Of a stretch of DNA of 64,000 nt, positions 1 through 8,752 are shown in pieces. Source of the DNA: Brachyspira alvinipulli ATCC 51933 (GTDB taxonomy: Bacteria; Spirochaetota; Brachyspiria; Brachyspirales; Brachyspiraceae). Position 1 is the first letter of the stretch. Each line of letters opens with the position of its first letter. The position numbers and the translations under genes were made by a program. The stretch covers positions 518,950 to 582,949 of the forward strand of contig NZ_KI912402.1 in assembly GCF_000518245.1 (NCBI RefSeq). The letters run 5' to 3'. The notes under the pieces were generated by a model that was not told the origin of the DNA, did not search any database, and saw nothing but the letters and a program-made list of their open reading frames with translations.

Positions 1-476
1 TAATATTTTCAAGCGTATTATTTGCCCAAACTCCAAAAGCCAATGATATAGTTGGACTTTGGTATTCTGAAAAAGATGCTGACGGCTTAATACCTGTAGT
101 AGAAATATTTGAAGAAAATGGTAAATATTACGGATACTTTTTCGATTATAAAGGCGGATATGATGGTCCTGATAAAAAAGATGTAAAAAATCCAAATAAA
201 GAATTGAGAGATCTGCCTGTAAAAGGATTAGTTTATTTAATGGGTTTATCTTTTGATCAGAATGAATGGAAAGGCGGAAAGATATATAATCCTTATGATG
301 GAAAAACTTATAATGGAAAGTTATCTTTAGAAAAAAATGGTCAAGAGCTTTTAGTAAGAGGTTCTTTGGATAAAGCAGGAATACTTGGAAAAACTATGAG
401 ATGGACTAGAGTGCCTGATTCTGAAAAATCAAAATATACCCCTTTAAAAAGATCTCAATTAAGAAGACTTAATTAA
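1..476 (+). CDS. DUF2147-type exported protein, 5' end cut by window edge
   Basis: The reading frame is open from base 3 to the stop at 474-476, so the gene begins outside the window. The first codons give a hydrophobic stretch ending SSVLFAQ, which looks like the end of a signal peptide. The mature part begins near NDIVGLWYSEKD, the GxW start typical of DUF2147 proteins, and ends with a basic tail. The first internal ATG (204) is not the real start, because the homologous domain begins well upstream. The family is small, exported and of unknown biochemical function. A terminator hairpin follows directly. Confidence 0.75.
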   Translation, partial: IFSSVLFAQTPKANDIVGLWYSEKDADGLIPVVEIFEENGKYYGYFFDYKGGYDGPDKKDVKNPNKELRDLPVKGLVYLMGLSFDQNEWKGGKIYNPYDGKTYNGKLSLEKNGQELLVRGSLDKAGILGKTMRWTRVPDSEKSKYTPLKRSQLRRLN

Positions 477-489
477 TTGACGGTATGGG

Positions 490-524
490 ATGGGAGGCTT
501 TAATTAAGTTTCCCATTTTTTTTT
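490..524 (+). terminator. Rho-independent terminator after the DUF2147 gene
   Basis: ATGGGA (490-495) pairs with TCCCAT (511-516), with a smaller CTT/AAG pairing inside the loop. A run of nine T follows on the + strand. It overlaps the last codons of the convergent EamA gene, whose stop is at 500. Confidence 0.7.
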
Positions 525-1417
525 AACTTTATTTTATCTCCTATAGAACTATATATAATACCAATAAGTATTAAAATTCCTCCTATAACTTGAGATATCA
601 ATAATGTTTCTCCTAACAATATAACAGCCTCTAAAGAAGAGAAAAAAGGTATTGAATCATATATAATTCCAGCTTTTATTGCTCCTATTTTTGCAATAGC
701 CATATTCCATAATATAAATCCCAAAGCTGATGGGAAAATACCAACATATACAAGTATTAAAGCAGATTTTATATCTAAAGGAGTTGCTGTTTTATTCATA
801 TAAGATAAAAGCATTGCAATAAATAATGGTATTATGCCAATTACTACCATAAGATAAAAGAATGTAGATTGAGATATTTCTTTAGGTCTTACTCTTAATG
901 TTAATGTATAAACTGCAAATAATATTACAGCAAGCAGCATATATAAATCGCCTATTGAAAATTTTAATTTTGTTAGAATTTCTATGCTTCCTTTTGTTAT
1001 TAATATAACTACACCTATTATAACTATTAATAATCCTAATTTTTGATTTATAGTTAATTTTGTTTTCCATATTATTCTGCTTATTATTGCCATTATAATT
1101 GGAGATAAAGTTGCAAGTAATGACATATTAGTTGCATTGCTTGTATGTGCTGCTAAATATACAAATGTATTGAATATTGTTATTCCCAATATTGACATTA
1201 TTATTATTTGTATCCATCGGCCTTTTGCATACTTTATATTTTTTATTAATTTTTTTAAGCAGAATGGAGTTAACACTATAAACGTTACAAACCATCTGTA
1301 AAAAGAAATTTCTAAAGGGCTGAAATTAACAAGGTATCTAGCTGCTACAAAGTTTCCGCTCCATATAATAACAGCTAATATTGCAAGTATGTATCCGTAA
1401 TTTTTATCTGATGACAT
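500..1417 (-). CDS. EamA-family (DMT superfamily) transporter
   Basis: A hydrophobic protein of about 305 residues, the usual size for the drug/metabolite transporter superfamily, with two tandem EamA halves and about ten predicted membrane helices. The N-terminal half opens with IIWSGNFVAARYLV, and the second half contains PSALGFILWNMAIAKIGA, both typical of EamA repeats. The substrate cannot be read from sequence. I chose ATG 1417 (MSSDKNYGYIL) because GGAA lies five bases upstream. A longer in-frame start at 1477 adds 20 residues but has no ribosome site. It lies just downstream of the MFS gene and may be co-transcribed with it. Confidence 0.8.
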   Translation of the reverse strand: MSSDKNYGYILAILAVIIWSGNFVAARYLVNFSPLEISFYRWFVTFIVLTPFCLKKLIKNIKYAKGRWIQIIIMSILGITIFNTFVYLAAHTSNATNMSLLATLSPIIMAIISRIIWKTKLTINQKLGLLIVIIGVVILITKGSIEILTKLKFSIGDLYMLLAVILFAVYTLTLRVRPKEISQSTFFYLMVVIGIIPLFIAMLLSYMNKTATPLDIKSALILVYVGIFPSALGFILWNMAIAKIGAIKAGIIYDSIPFFSSLEAVILLGETLLISQVIGGILILIGIIYSSIGDKIKLKKNGKLN

Positions 1418-1487
1418 AGTATTTCCATTTTTATTATTAATAGCATACAATATTATTACAAAATTATTTTTTTTCAATTACTTTTTA

Positions 1488-2621
1488 TTATTTTATTGAT
1501 TTTATTCTGTAATATGCAGCTGAAATAATTGCTGATAAAATTGCAATTGATGCTAATACTATGTAAGCAGTATTTATTGAATATACATCTATTAATTTTC
1601 CTGTTATTATTGGGAATATGAATATACCAAAAGAATATGTTGATTGAAAAAATCCCATAGCTGATGATTTTTTTTCTACTTCTATTTCTTTTACAGATTC
1701 ACTAGTAAGCAAAGATGATAATATACCTGATGAAAAGCCGCCTAAAATTTGCGATAGTGTTATTATAAGTATATTATTGGTTGATATTACTATTATGCAA
1801 TATACAGCCATCATTATAAATGATATAGAAACATATACTTTGATGTTTTTTTCATTTTTTATTTTGCTTGGAAGAAATGCCCCAATTATAGCAAAAAACA
1901 TACTTGTTATTGAAGCTAGGCCTACATTTTGAGAAGTTCCTCCAAGTTCTTTTATTCTGTTTAAAGTGAATGATATAATTGCTGATATTTGTACTCCCTG
2001 CATTACTATAGCAAGCAAAGAAAATACTATTAATCTTTTATTTTTTATAACAGAAAATAGTCCTTTTACAGACATTCTTTTATTAATTTTATTATCCTTT
2101 AAGAATAACCCTAAAAATGCAACTAAAGCTCCCGATACTGCACTTACAATAAGAAGAAATTTCATACCAAGTTTATCATAAGAAAATGCTGCTGTTAAGA
2201 AAGCTATAAACATACCAAGTACATTTGACACTAATGCTTTACTTGTTGCTTTGTATTCTTCGTTTTTATTAAAATATGATACATATAAAATTATAAATAC
2301 AGTCCAAATTGATGCTGATATTCCACATAATAAATTTCCTATAAAAAAGCCATAAGCATTTGTATTTATCAATCTTATTATAGAACCAATTGAAGTTAGA
2401 ACTCCTGCCAGCATTATAAAAAATTTTGATTTGCCTGTATAGTCATTAAGTAATCCGAATGGAAATTTCAAAAACATCTGTGCAGCACCGTAAACACCTA
2501 TTATAATACCTATCATAGAAGGAGTGATATTAATAGATGATAAATAAGTAACTTGATAGGGTATATAAACATATAATGAAAGCCATAAAAAAGTCATTAT
2601 GATAAATAATAAACGAGACAT
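1488..2621 (-). CDS. Major facilitator superfamily transporter
   Basis: A polytopic protein of 377 residues with about 12 membrane helices. The first half contains the loop LNDYTGKSKFFI between helices 2 and 3, matching the MFS signature position. A gap around KNKRLIV separates the two six-helix halves. The family moves small solutes by proton-coupled antiport or symport; the substrate is unknown. AGGAATT lies just upstream of the ATG. The EamA gene follows 70 bases downstream on the same strand, so the two probably form one transcript. Confidence 0.8.
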   Translation of the reverse strand: MSRLLFIIMTFLWLSLYVYIPYQVTYLSSINITPSMIGIIIGVYGAAQMFLKFPFGLLNDYTGKSKFFIMLAGVLTSIGSIIRLINTNAYGFFIGNLLCGISASIWTVFIILYVSYFNKNEEYKATSKALVSNVLGMFIAFLTAAFSYDKLGMKFLLIVSAVSGALVAFLGLFLKDNKINKRMSVKGLFSVIKNKRLIVFSLLAIVMQGVQISAIISFTLNRIKELGGTSQNVGLASITSMFFAIIGAFLPSKIKNEKNIKVYVSISFIMMAVYCIIVISTNNILIITLSQILGGFSSGILSSLLTSESVKEIEVEKKSSAMGFFQSTYSFGIFIFPIITGKLIDVYSINTAYIVLASIAILSAIISAAYYRIKSIK

Positions 2622-2650
2622 ATAAAATTCCTAAATATTAATGAAAAAAT

Positions 2651-2678
2651 AAAGCTGCTTAAAAAATTAAACAGCTTT
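2651..2678 (-). terminator. Terminator downstream of the HAD-IIA gene
   Basis: AAAGCTG (2651-2657) pairs with CAGCTTT (2672-2678). Read on the minus strand, the stem is followed by TATTTTTTC. It separates the phosphatase gene at 2712 from the MFS gene downstream. Confidence 0.65.
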
Positions 2679-2711
2679 TTATATTATACATTTAAATCAT
2701 TTATTTGTACA

Positions 2712-3482
2712 TCATAATTCATCAACATTTATTTCAGCAACAGAATTAAGTACATAATTAGGCCTGTAAGGAAACTCTTTTATCATTTCTTTTGTAGTAA
2801 CCCCTGAAAGAACAAGACAAGTTTTCATACCTGCACCAAGTCCTCCTAATATATCAGTATCCATTCTGTCTCCAACCATCAATGTATTTTCGCTATGGGC
2901 GTTAATTTGATTTTTTGCTATAGACATCATAATAGGGTTAGGCTTTCCAACTATATAAGGTTTTTTGCCTGTAGCTGTTTCTATAGCTGCAAGTATAGGT
3001 CCTACAGCAGGAACCAATTCTCCATTTGGAGCAGGGTCTACTATATCCGGATTGCATCCTATAAACCTAGCACCTTTATTTATTAAATGTACTGCCTTTT
3101 GAAGCATATCAAAATTAAATGCATTAGTTTTTCCAACTACAACATAATCAGGATTAACATCATTTATACTGTATCCTACATTATAAAGTTCGCTTACAAG
3201 TCCTCCGGTACCTATTACATAAGCAGTTCCGTTTTCAAGCTGTCTTTGAAGGAATATTGCTGTTGCCTGTGCTGCTGTAAAGAAATGTTTTTCTTCTAAA
3301 CCATTTACGCCTAATGATTCTAATTTTCTTTTTAAATCTCTAGGAGTTTGTTCTGCATTATTTGTTAAAAATAGAAATGGAATATTTTTATATAATAGCA
3401 TGCTTATAAAATCTTTAGCACCGTCTATTAAATTATTGCCTCTGTATATAACTCCGTCCATATCTGATATTATACTAATCAT
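2712..3482 (-). CDS. HAD-IIA family sugar-phosphatase (NagD/AraL-like)
   Basis: A cytoplasmic haloacid dehalogenase phosphatase of 256 residues, normal for NagD-like proteins. Motif I DMDGVIYRG starts at residue 8 (nucleophile Asp8, acid Asp10). Motif II is FLTNNAEQTP, motif III the lysine in VGKPNP, and motif IV VGDRMDTDILGG. The cap lies between motifs II and III, the IIA arrangement. Family members hydrolyse small phosphorylated metabolites such as sugar phosphates, nucleotides or p-nitrophenyl phosphate; the physiological substrate is not predictable. AGAGG lies about seven bases before the ATG. The gene appears monocistronic. Confidence 0.85.
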   Translation of the reverse strand: MISIISDMDGVIYRGNNLIDGAKDFISMLLYKNIPFLFLTNNAEQTPRDLKRKLESLGVNGLEEKHFFTAAQATAIFLQRQLENGTAYVIGTGGLVSELYNVGYSINDVNPDYVVVGKTNAFNFDMLQKAVHLINKGARFIGCNPDIVDPAPNGELVPAVGPILAAIETATGKKPYIVGKPNPIMMSIAKNQINAHSENTLMVGDRMDTDILGGLGAGMKTCLVLSGVTTKEMIKEFPYRPNYVLNSVAEINVDEL

Positions 3483-3892
3483 TTATTTTTCCTCTATTTG
3501 TTTTTTATTATTTTCTTATATTAGATTTGTTATTTAAATATTTTTTTAAATTGTATAAATATAAAATAAAAAGTCAATTATAATTTTTTTAATAAAATCT
3601 AATATAAAACAATTCTAAATATATTTTGTAAATTTTATTTTTTGTTTTTTTATTACATTTATATTGAGATAATATTAATCAATAGGTATAATAAATCTAG
3701 TTTCAGGCTAAAAACTCCATTATTACTATAAGGTTTTTATTTACGGGGCATTTTGCTCAAATATCATACAGATTTTATAGTATTTTTTTCTGATTATTAG
3801 CGGATATGTGTAATCTTTTTAAAAAAAGAAGAGAGTTAAAAAATAATTAACTCTCCTCCTATTTTGTAACTTTTTAATTTACTATTATAGTA
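3483..3892. other. Intergenic region of about 410 bases without a recognisable gene
   Basis: Very AT-rich up to about 3655. A slightly less AT-rich stretch follows (about 3690-3815) with short self-complementary pieces (AAAAAC/GTTTTT at about 3712-3745) but no ORF with a ribosome site. It could hold an untranslated RNA or the promoter of the minus-strand phosphatase gene. I cannot assign it. Confidence 0.4.
3831..3855 (-). terminator. Terminator downstream of the TM2 gene
   Basis: GAGAGTTAA (3831-3839) and TTAACTCTC (3847-3855) form a perfect 9-bp stem. On the minus strand it is followed by TTCTTTTTTT. Confidence 0.75.
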
Positions 3893-4096
3893 TTATCTTT
3901 TTAATTTTCTGCCTTCTTTATCAGTGAATTTGTCTAAGATTATCATTACGATATCTATGATATACCATATACCAAGACCGCCGGCAGTAAGCCAATATAA
4001 TATACCTGTACCTATTTTTCCTACATAGAACCTATGAACTGGTAGGAATATTGCTAAAATTAATGTAACAACCCAGCTTTTATCTGAAGTTTCCAT
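3893..4096 (-). CDS. TM2-domain membrane protein
   Basis: A protein of 67 residues with the TM2 fold: a first hydrophobic segment (VVTLILAIFLPVHRFYVGK), a short turn, then TGILYWLTAGGLGIWYIIDIVMII. The sequence HRFYVGK...G followed by GGLGIWYIIDI is the classic TM2 signature. It ends with the charged tail DKFTDKEGRKLKR. TM2 proteins are small inner-membrane proteins without a settled function in bacteria. AAGGAGAG precedes the ATG at good spacing. It has its own terminator and is probably transcribed alone. Confidence 0.85.
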   Translation of the reverse strand: METSDKSWVVTLILAIFLPVHRFYVGKIGTGILYWLTAGGLGIWYIIDIVMIILDKFTDKEGRKLKR

Positions 4097-4173
4097 ATAA
4101 CTCTCCTTAAAGTTTATTTACCATACTAGTGTATACTATATTTAAAAAAATGCAATATATAATTAAAATAAAA

Positions 4174-4198
4174 GGCCGACATATAAAAAATGCCGACC
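4174..4198 (-). terminator. Strand-specific terminator downstream of pepF
   Basis: On the minus strand, GGTCGGCAT and ATGTCGGCC form a 9-bp stem that needs two G-U wobbles, followed by TTTTATTTTAA. The wobbles become A-C mismatches on the + strand, so this hairpin works only for the pepF transcript. Confidence 0.65.
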
Positions 4199-4228
4199 CT
4201 AAAAATTCAAAACTAATAATTAATTAAA

Positions 4229-6034
4229 TCAATTTAATGCTTTTAATTCTTCTACCTCTTTAGCAAATAATTTCAAAGCACTTTCTACAACAGTAGGTTT
4301 AGTCATATCAACACCAGCAACTTTTAAATTCTCTATAGGAGTTCTGCTTCCTCCGCTCTTTAAGAATTTTAAATAATTATCTCTGTTTGTGTAGTCATTT
4401 TTAGCATTGCCTTCAAGCACTCCGTTAGATAAAGCAACAGCGGCAGACATACCAGTAGCATATTTATAAACATAGAATGAACGGTAGAAATGAGGTATTC
4501 TCAAAGCCTCTAAATCGCTTACTTCTTCTAGCACAGCTTTTTCTCCGAAGTATTTTTTTAGTAAGTCTTTATAAACATTTCTTATAAGCTCCAATGTTGT
4601 AGGATTGCCTTCTTCAGCTTCTTTATGTATAATATGTTCAAATTCTGCAAACATAGTCTGTCTGAATACTGTAGCAACAAATCCGTTTATATCCTTATTA
4701 AGTAAAAATGCTTTAACTTCTTTCTTACTTTCATTTTGCATTAAATAATTAAATAAAAGTTTTTCATTGAAAGTAGATGCAACTTCTGCTTCAAATATAC
4801 TGTAATCATGATGCTGGAAAGGATTATTTTTTCTGCTGTAATAGCTATGCATACTATGTCCTGCCTCATGTGCTAATGTGAATACTGATTCAATGCTTTC
4901 ATCTCTGAAGTTCATTAATATATAAGGTTCTGATACATAACATCCAGAAGAGAATGCTCCACTGCTTTTTCCTTTATTTTCATATCTGTCAACCCATCTT
5001 GAATTAAGGCCATTTGTTAAAGTTGATACATATTCTTCACCTAAAGGAGATAATGCCTTACTTAAAACTTCTATTGCCTCAGTAAATGTATGTTTTATAA
5101 CTACATCATTAACAACAGGGGCATATTTATCGTATTGTCTGAAATCGCTTATTCCTAATTTTTTGGCACAATATTCATAATAGCTATGAACCGAAGGCAA
5201 TGCATTATGTACACTCTCAATTAAGCTGTCATAAACGCTTACAGGTATATCATCGCCGAATAATTCCATTTCACGTACGCTGTTATAATTTCTTATTTTG
5301 GCGTCAAATATATCCTGTTTTATTTGGCTTGCATAAAGTTCTGCTAATGTGTTTTTATGCTTATCATATTCTTTATAAAATTGATTATAACTATTCTTTC
5401 TTATTTCTCTATCCTGACTTTCCTGAAAACTTGAGAATGTTGCATGCGTTAATGGAGTTTTCTTTCCATTATGTTCTAATACTCCAAAATCTAAATCTGC
5501 ATCATTTAAAGTATCGAATACATTTGAAGCTGTTGATGATAATTCGCTTTGAAGTGCGAGTATTCTCTCTTCTTTCTCTGATAATGTATGAGGCTTGTAT
5601 TTAAGTATATTATTCAAATAAATTAAATAATCTTTTAATACATCATCTTTTAAAAAACCATTAATTTTATCATCATCTATGCTCATGAGTTCTGGTTCAA
5701 AGTAGCTTAAATTTGCAGAAAACTCTGAAGAAAGTTTAGCAAATCTAGCTACTTTTACATTAGAGTCATTATTAGTTAAATCCTCTGTTTGTTTTAAGAA
5801 TGCATAAGTTCCTAATTTATCTAAAATAATTGACGCTTTCATTATAGAGTCTAATATATTTTTTAATTCATTGGCTGATTTTGATAAATTTCCTTTGAAT
5901 TTTATTACATCTTTTGAGAACTCTTCCATAGATTTAAAATCTTTCTCAAACTCTTCATCATTTTTATATAATAAAGTTAAATCCCAAGTATCTTCTATTT
6001 TTACATCTTTTCTTTCAATTAATGTATTTGTCAT
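4229..6034 (-). CDS. pepF: Oligoendopeptidase F (M3 family zinc metallopeptidase)
   Basis: A cytoplasmic zinc peptidase of 601 residues, the standard PepF length. The N-terminal PepF helical region spans roughly residues 115-185, and the M3 catalytic domain runs from about 205 to 585. The zinc motif HEAGH sits at 389-393, with the downstream glutamate in FEAEVAST. Members degrade oligopeptides of roughly 7-17 residues in the cytosol. There is no signal peptide. AAAGGAGTG lies upstream of the ATG. It stands alone with its own terminator. Confidence 0.92.
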   Translation of the reverse strand: MTNTLIERKDVKIEDTWDLTLLYKNDEEFEKDFKSMEEFSKDVIKFKGNLSKSANELKNILDSIMKASIILDKLGTYAFLKQTEDLTNNDSNVKVARFAKLSSEFSANLSYFEPELMSIDDDKINGFLKDDVLKDYLIYLNNILKYKPHTLSEKEERILALQSELSSTASNVFDTLNDADLDFGVLEHNGKKTPLTHATFSSFQESQDREIRKNSYNQFYKEYDKHKNTLAELYASQIKQDIFDAKIRNYNSVREMELFGDDIPVSVYDSLIESVHNALPSVHSYYEYCAKKLGISDFRQYDKYAPVVNDVVIKHTFTEAIEVLSKALSPLGEEYVSTLTNGLNSRWVDRYENKGKSSGAFSSGCYVSEPYILMNFRDESIESVFTLAHEAGHSMHSYYSRKNNPFQHHDYSIFEAEVASTFNEKLLFNYLMQNESKKEVKAFLLNKDINGFVATVFRQTMFAEFEHIIHKEAEEGNPTTLELIRNVYKDLLKKYFGEKAVLEEVSDLEALRIPHFYRSFYVYKYATGMSAAVALSNGVLEGNAKNDYTNRDNYLKFLKSGGSRTPIENLKVAGVDMTKPTVVESALKLFAKEVEELKALN

Positions 6035-6178
6035 ATATGTTCACTCCTTTCTTTTTTATTAATAAATAATAACATTTTGTATAAATATTTGTAAATTATA
6101 ACATAATATAATATTTTACAAAATAAAAAATAATTATATAATATATCAATATAAAATATTTATTGTTGGAATATTATT

Positions 6179-6511
6179 TTGAAACGCTATATTCTTTTTA
6201 ATGAACGAACAGTTGAAAAACAAATTGATAAATTAAATGAAATTATAGAAAATAATAATTTATATAAATTAAGTGATGAATTAGGAAAAATATTGTATCG
6301 CGAGTTAAAAGCTGGAAATATGATAAGAGAAATTTCAGTTGGAGGATTTGCAGATGAAAATCATTTATTTATTTTTCTAAATGCTTCCTTTATTTCAAAA
6401 GCTATAAAAAACAGTGAGAATATAGAATACATAGAAGTTAATGATCCGCATTATTGGAAAGCAGAATACATAGATTTAAAAAATAAGCAAACTATAGCTT
6501 GTCCTTTTTAA
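6179..6511 (+). CDS. Hypothetical protein, 110 residues, TTG start
   Basis: I do not recognise a family. The protein is soluble and charged, with an N-terminal helical stretch (about residues 8-50) and a strand-like C-terminal half ending DLKNKQTIACPF. There is no signal peptide or membrane segment. TTG 6179 is preceded by TTGGA at eight bases, which supports it. No in-frame ATG occurs before the Met near residue 48. It lies 33 bases upstream of a small membrane-protein gene that has its own strong ribosome site, so the two may be cotranscribed. Confidence 0.6.
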   Translation: MKRYILFNERTVEKQIDKLNEIIENNNLYKLSDELGKILYRELKAGNMIREISVGGFADENHLFIFLNASFISKAIKNSENIEYIEVNDPHYWKAEYIDLKNKQTIACPF

Positions 6512-6544
6512 ATATTATACTTAGAAGTAAGGAGGTAAATATTT

Positions 6545-6910
6545 ATGGAAAGTTTTAATCTAAACGATATTGAACAAATAATGACTTTTTATTTAATATT
6601 TAATTTTGTAATATTAGCATGTTTAATATATATTGTAATATCTTTAGTTTTTAGACTGTTGCCTAAAAAACAAGAAGAAAATAATAAAGATAGTAAAAAT
6701 AATAAAAAGAATAAATCATTAAATAAAAGAAAAAAGAAAGATATAATAGACTTATTTTGGACTGAGGATAAAGATAGTAAAGGCAGAACGATTTTTAGAA
6801 GAAGTTTTTTAATAGTTCTTATTGTATTTACATCTATTTATATATTTAATTCTTTTAATTTTATAATGTCTAATATTGATGTTGTAAAGAGAGTTTTAAA
6901 AATAGAATAG
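6545..6910 (+). CDS. Small membrane protein with two helices and a Lys/Asn-rich linker
   Basis: A protein of 121 residues with a membrane helix at about residues 14-38, a low-complexity basic linker rich in Lys and Asn (about 39-72), and a second helix at about 87-110. No family is recognised. The basic linker should face the cytoplasm under the positive-inside rule. The ATG follows a strong AAGGAGG at seven bases. A metallophosphoesterase gene follows 59 bases downstream. Confidence 0.65.
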   Translation: MESFNLNDIEQIMTFYLIFNFVILACLIYIVISLVFRLLPKKQEENNKDSKNNKKNKSLNKRKKKDIIDLFWTEDKDSKGRTIFRRSFLIVLIVFTSIYIFNSFNFIMSNIDVVKRVLKIE

Positions 6911-6969
6911 CTATTATATATTTTGTTTTTTATGTTATAATTTTTTAATATTATAGAGGTTATTTATAG

Positions 6970-8748
6970 ATGGATGATAAAGTTCGCATAGCAAATGAAG
7001 CAAGATTTACCATAGTTCAAACAACAGATGTTCATAGTATGATATTTCCTTATAATTTTATGAAAGATAAAGAAGAAAATACATCTATAGCTCATGTTTA
7101 TAATTATGTGAAACAACTGAGAAATGATGGCAAAACAGTATTGTTATTAGATGATGGTGATTTTTTACAGGGACAGCCTGCAGTTTATTATTATAATTTT
7201 GTTGCAACTAATGAAACTCATATATGGTCTGAGATTTTAAATTATATGGAATATGATGCTGTAGTTTTGGGAAATCACGATATAGAGGCTGGTCATAATG
7301 TATATGATAAGATAAATAAAGAAGTAAAAGCTCCATTATTAGCAGCAAATTTAATTTATGAAAATACTAAAGAACCATATTTTAAACCTTATACTATAGT
7401 TGAAAAAAGTGGTGTAAAAATAGCCATACTTGGGCTTATAGAACCTGCAATAGAAAGACAACTTCCAAAAGTTCTGTATTATGGATTAGAAACAGAGGAT
7501 ATGGTTGAATCTGCTAGGAAATGGATTAAGGTTATAAAGGAAAAAGAAAAGCCTGATATGATAATAGGTTTATTTCATTCTGGAGCTAATCATACAGAAG
7601 ATAAAGAAAAATATAAAAATGAAAATGCAAGTCAGTTAGTAGCTGAAGAAGTTGATGGATTTGATTTAATATTAGTAGGACATGATCATCAAGGCTGGAC
7701 AGGACTTGGTTATGATGAAATATCAAAAAAGAAAACTAAAGAAGTAAAAAATTCAAATGGTAAAACTATACCTATATTTGGAGGAGTTAATGCAGCAAGG
7801 TATATAGTTTCTATAGATGTAATTGTGAAATATAATGAAGAAAATATAGTTTGCGATATACAATTTGATGGAATTTTATTAGAGCCTTCTTCATTTGAAG
7901 CAGATAAAGATTTTTTAAATAAATTTTCTAATGCTAATACAAATATAAAAAAATGGGTCAATAGAGATATAGGTAAATTGAATACAAAATTAGTATCAGA
8001 TGAGGCTTTATTTGGAGACAGTTATTTTTTAAGTTTTATACATAAGATGCAATTTGAAATATCTAAAGAAGAGCTTGGAGAAGATATAGATATTTCTTTT
8101 GCTGCTCCTTTAAGTAAAGATGCTGTTTTGGATAACGGTGCTGTAAAGTTAAAAGATATGTTCAGCCTATATCCATGTGAAAATTTTTTCTATATTATGA
8201 AGCTTACTGGAAAACAGATAAAAGATTTTATGGAATATTCTTATGGCAGATGGTTTAATACTATGACAAATATTAATGATCATTTAATAGCTTTTAAAAA
8301 AGATATTGATGGAAAATTAATATTTAATAAAAGATATAATTCTTATGATACTTTAACACCAATATATAATTATGAAAGTATTGCAGGATTAAATTATATT
8401 GTTGATGTTACAAAGCCTTATGGAAATAAAGTCTATATAGAAGAGTTAACTGATGGAAGAAATTTTGAATTGGATAAAGAATATAAAGTTGGTATTAATT
8501 CCTATAGAGGAAGTGGCGGAGGATATCATCTTATTAAAGGTGCGGGCATAGATTTGAAAACATTACAAAATATGGAATTAGTATTAAAATCTACTGATAA
8601 AGATTTGAGGTATTATATTATAAGTTGGTTTGAAAAACAAGATTCTGCTGTAACAGTTGAGAAGCTTAATAATTGGAAAGTTGTTCCTGAGGACTATCTT
8701 CATGCTGGAATGAAGAAGGATTATCCTCTAATATATCCAGAAATATAA
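6970..8748 (+). CDS. 5'-nucleotidase/UshA-family metallophosphoesterase without signal peptide
   Basis: A protein of 592 residues with an N-terminal calcineurin-like phosphoesterase domain (about 12-260) and a C-terminal 5'-nucleotidase substrate domain (about 330-560). Metal-ligand motifs are visible: TTDVHS, DDGDFLQG, GNHDIEAG, GLFHSGAN and VGHDHQ. Relatives hydrolyse nucleoside monophosphates, UDP-sugars or 2',3'-cyclic nucleotides, usually outside the inner membrane. Here the domain begins at residue 13 with no leader, and no upstream in-frame extension carries one, so the enzyme is predicted to be cytoplasmic. AGAGG lies ten bases before the ATG. The gene stops four bases from a convergent gene. 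Confidence 0.85.
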   Translation: MDDKVRIANEARFTIVQTTDVHSMIFPYNFMKDKEENTSIAHVYNYVKQLRNDGKTVLLLDDGDFLQGQPAVYYYNFVATNETHIWSEILNYMEYDAVVLGNHDIEAGHNVYDKINKEVKAPLLAANLIYENTKEPYFKPYTIVEKSGVKIAILGLIEPAIERQLPKVLYYGLETEDMVESARKWIKVIKEKEKPDMIIGLFHSGANHTEDKEKYKNENASQLVAEEVDGFDLILVGHDHQGWTGLGYDEISKKKTKEVKNSNGKTIPIFGGVNAARYIVSIDVIVKYNEENIVCDIQFDGILLEPSSFEADKDFLNKFSNANTNIKKWVNRDIGKLNTKLVSDEALFGDSYFLSFIHKMQFEISKEELGEDIDISFAAPLSKDAVLDNGAVKLKDMFSLYPCENFFYIMKLTGKQIKDFMEYSYGRWFNTMTNINDHLIAFKKDIDGKLIFNKRYNSYDTLTPIYNYESIAGLNYIVDVTKPYGNKVYIEELTDGRNFELDKEYKVGINSYRGSGGGYHLIKGAGIDLKTLQNMELVLKSTDKDLRYYIISWFEKQDSAVTVEKLNNWKVVPEDYLHAGMKKDYPLIYPEI

Positions 8749-8752
8749 TTCT

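Noticed and set aside
3690..3815. Possible riboswitch or small RNA in the gap before the HAD phosphatase
   Set aside because: Short stems exist, but I could not match any known riboswitch core and both flanking genes read away from or across it on the minus strand.
5200..5604. A 134-codon open frame on the + strand opposite pepF
   Set aside because: It lies wholly inside the pepF gene, has no ribosome site and gives a composition typical of antisense shadow frames.
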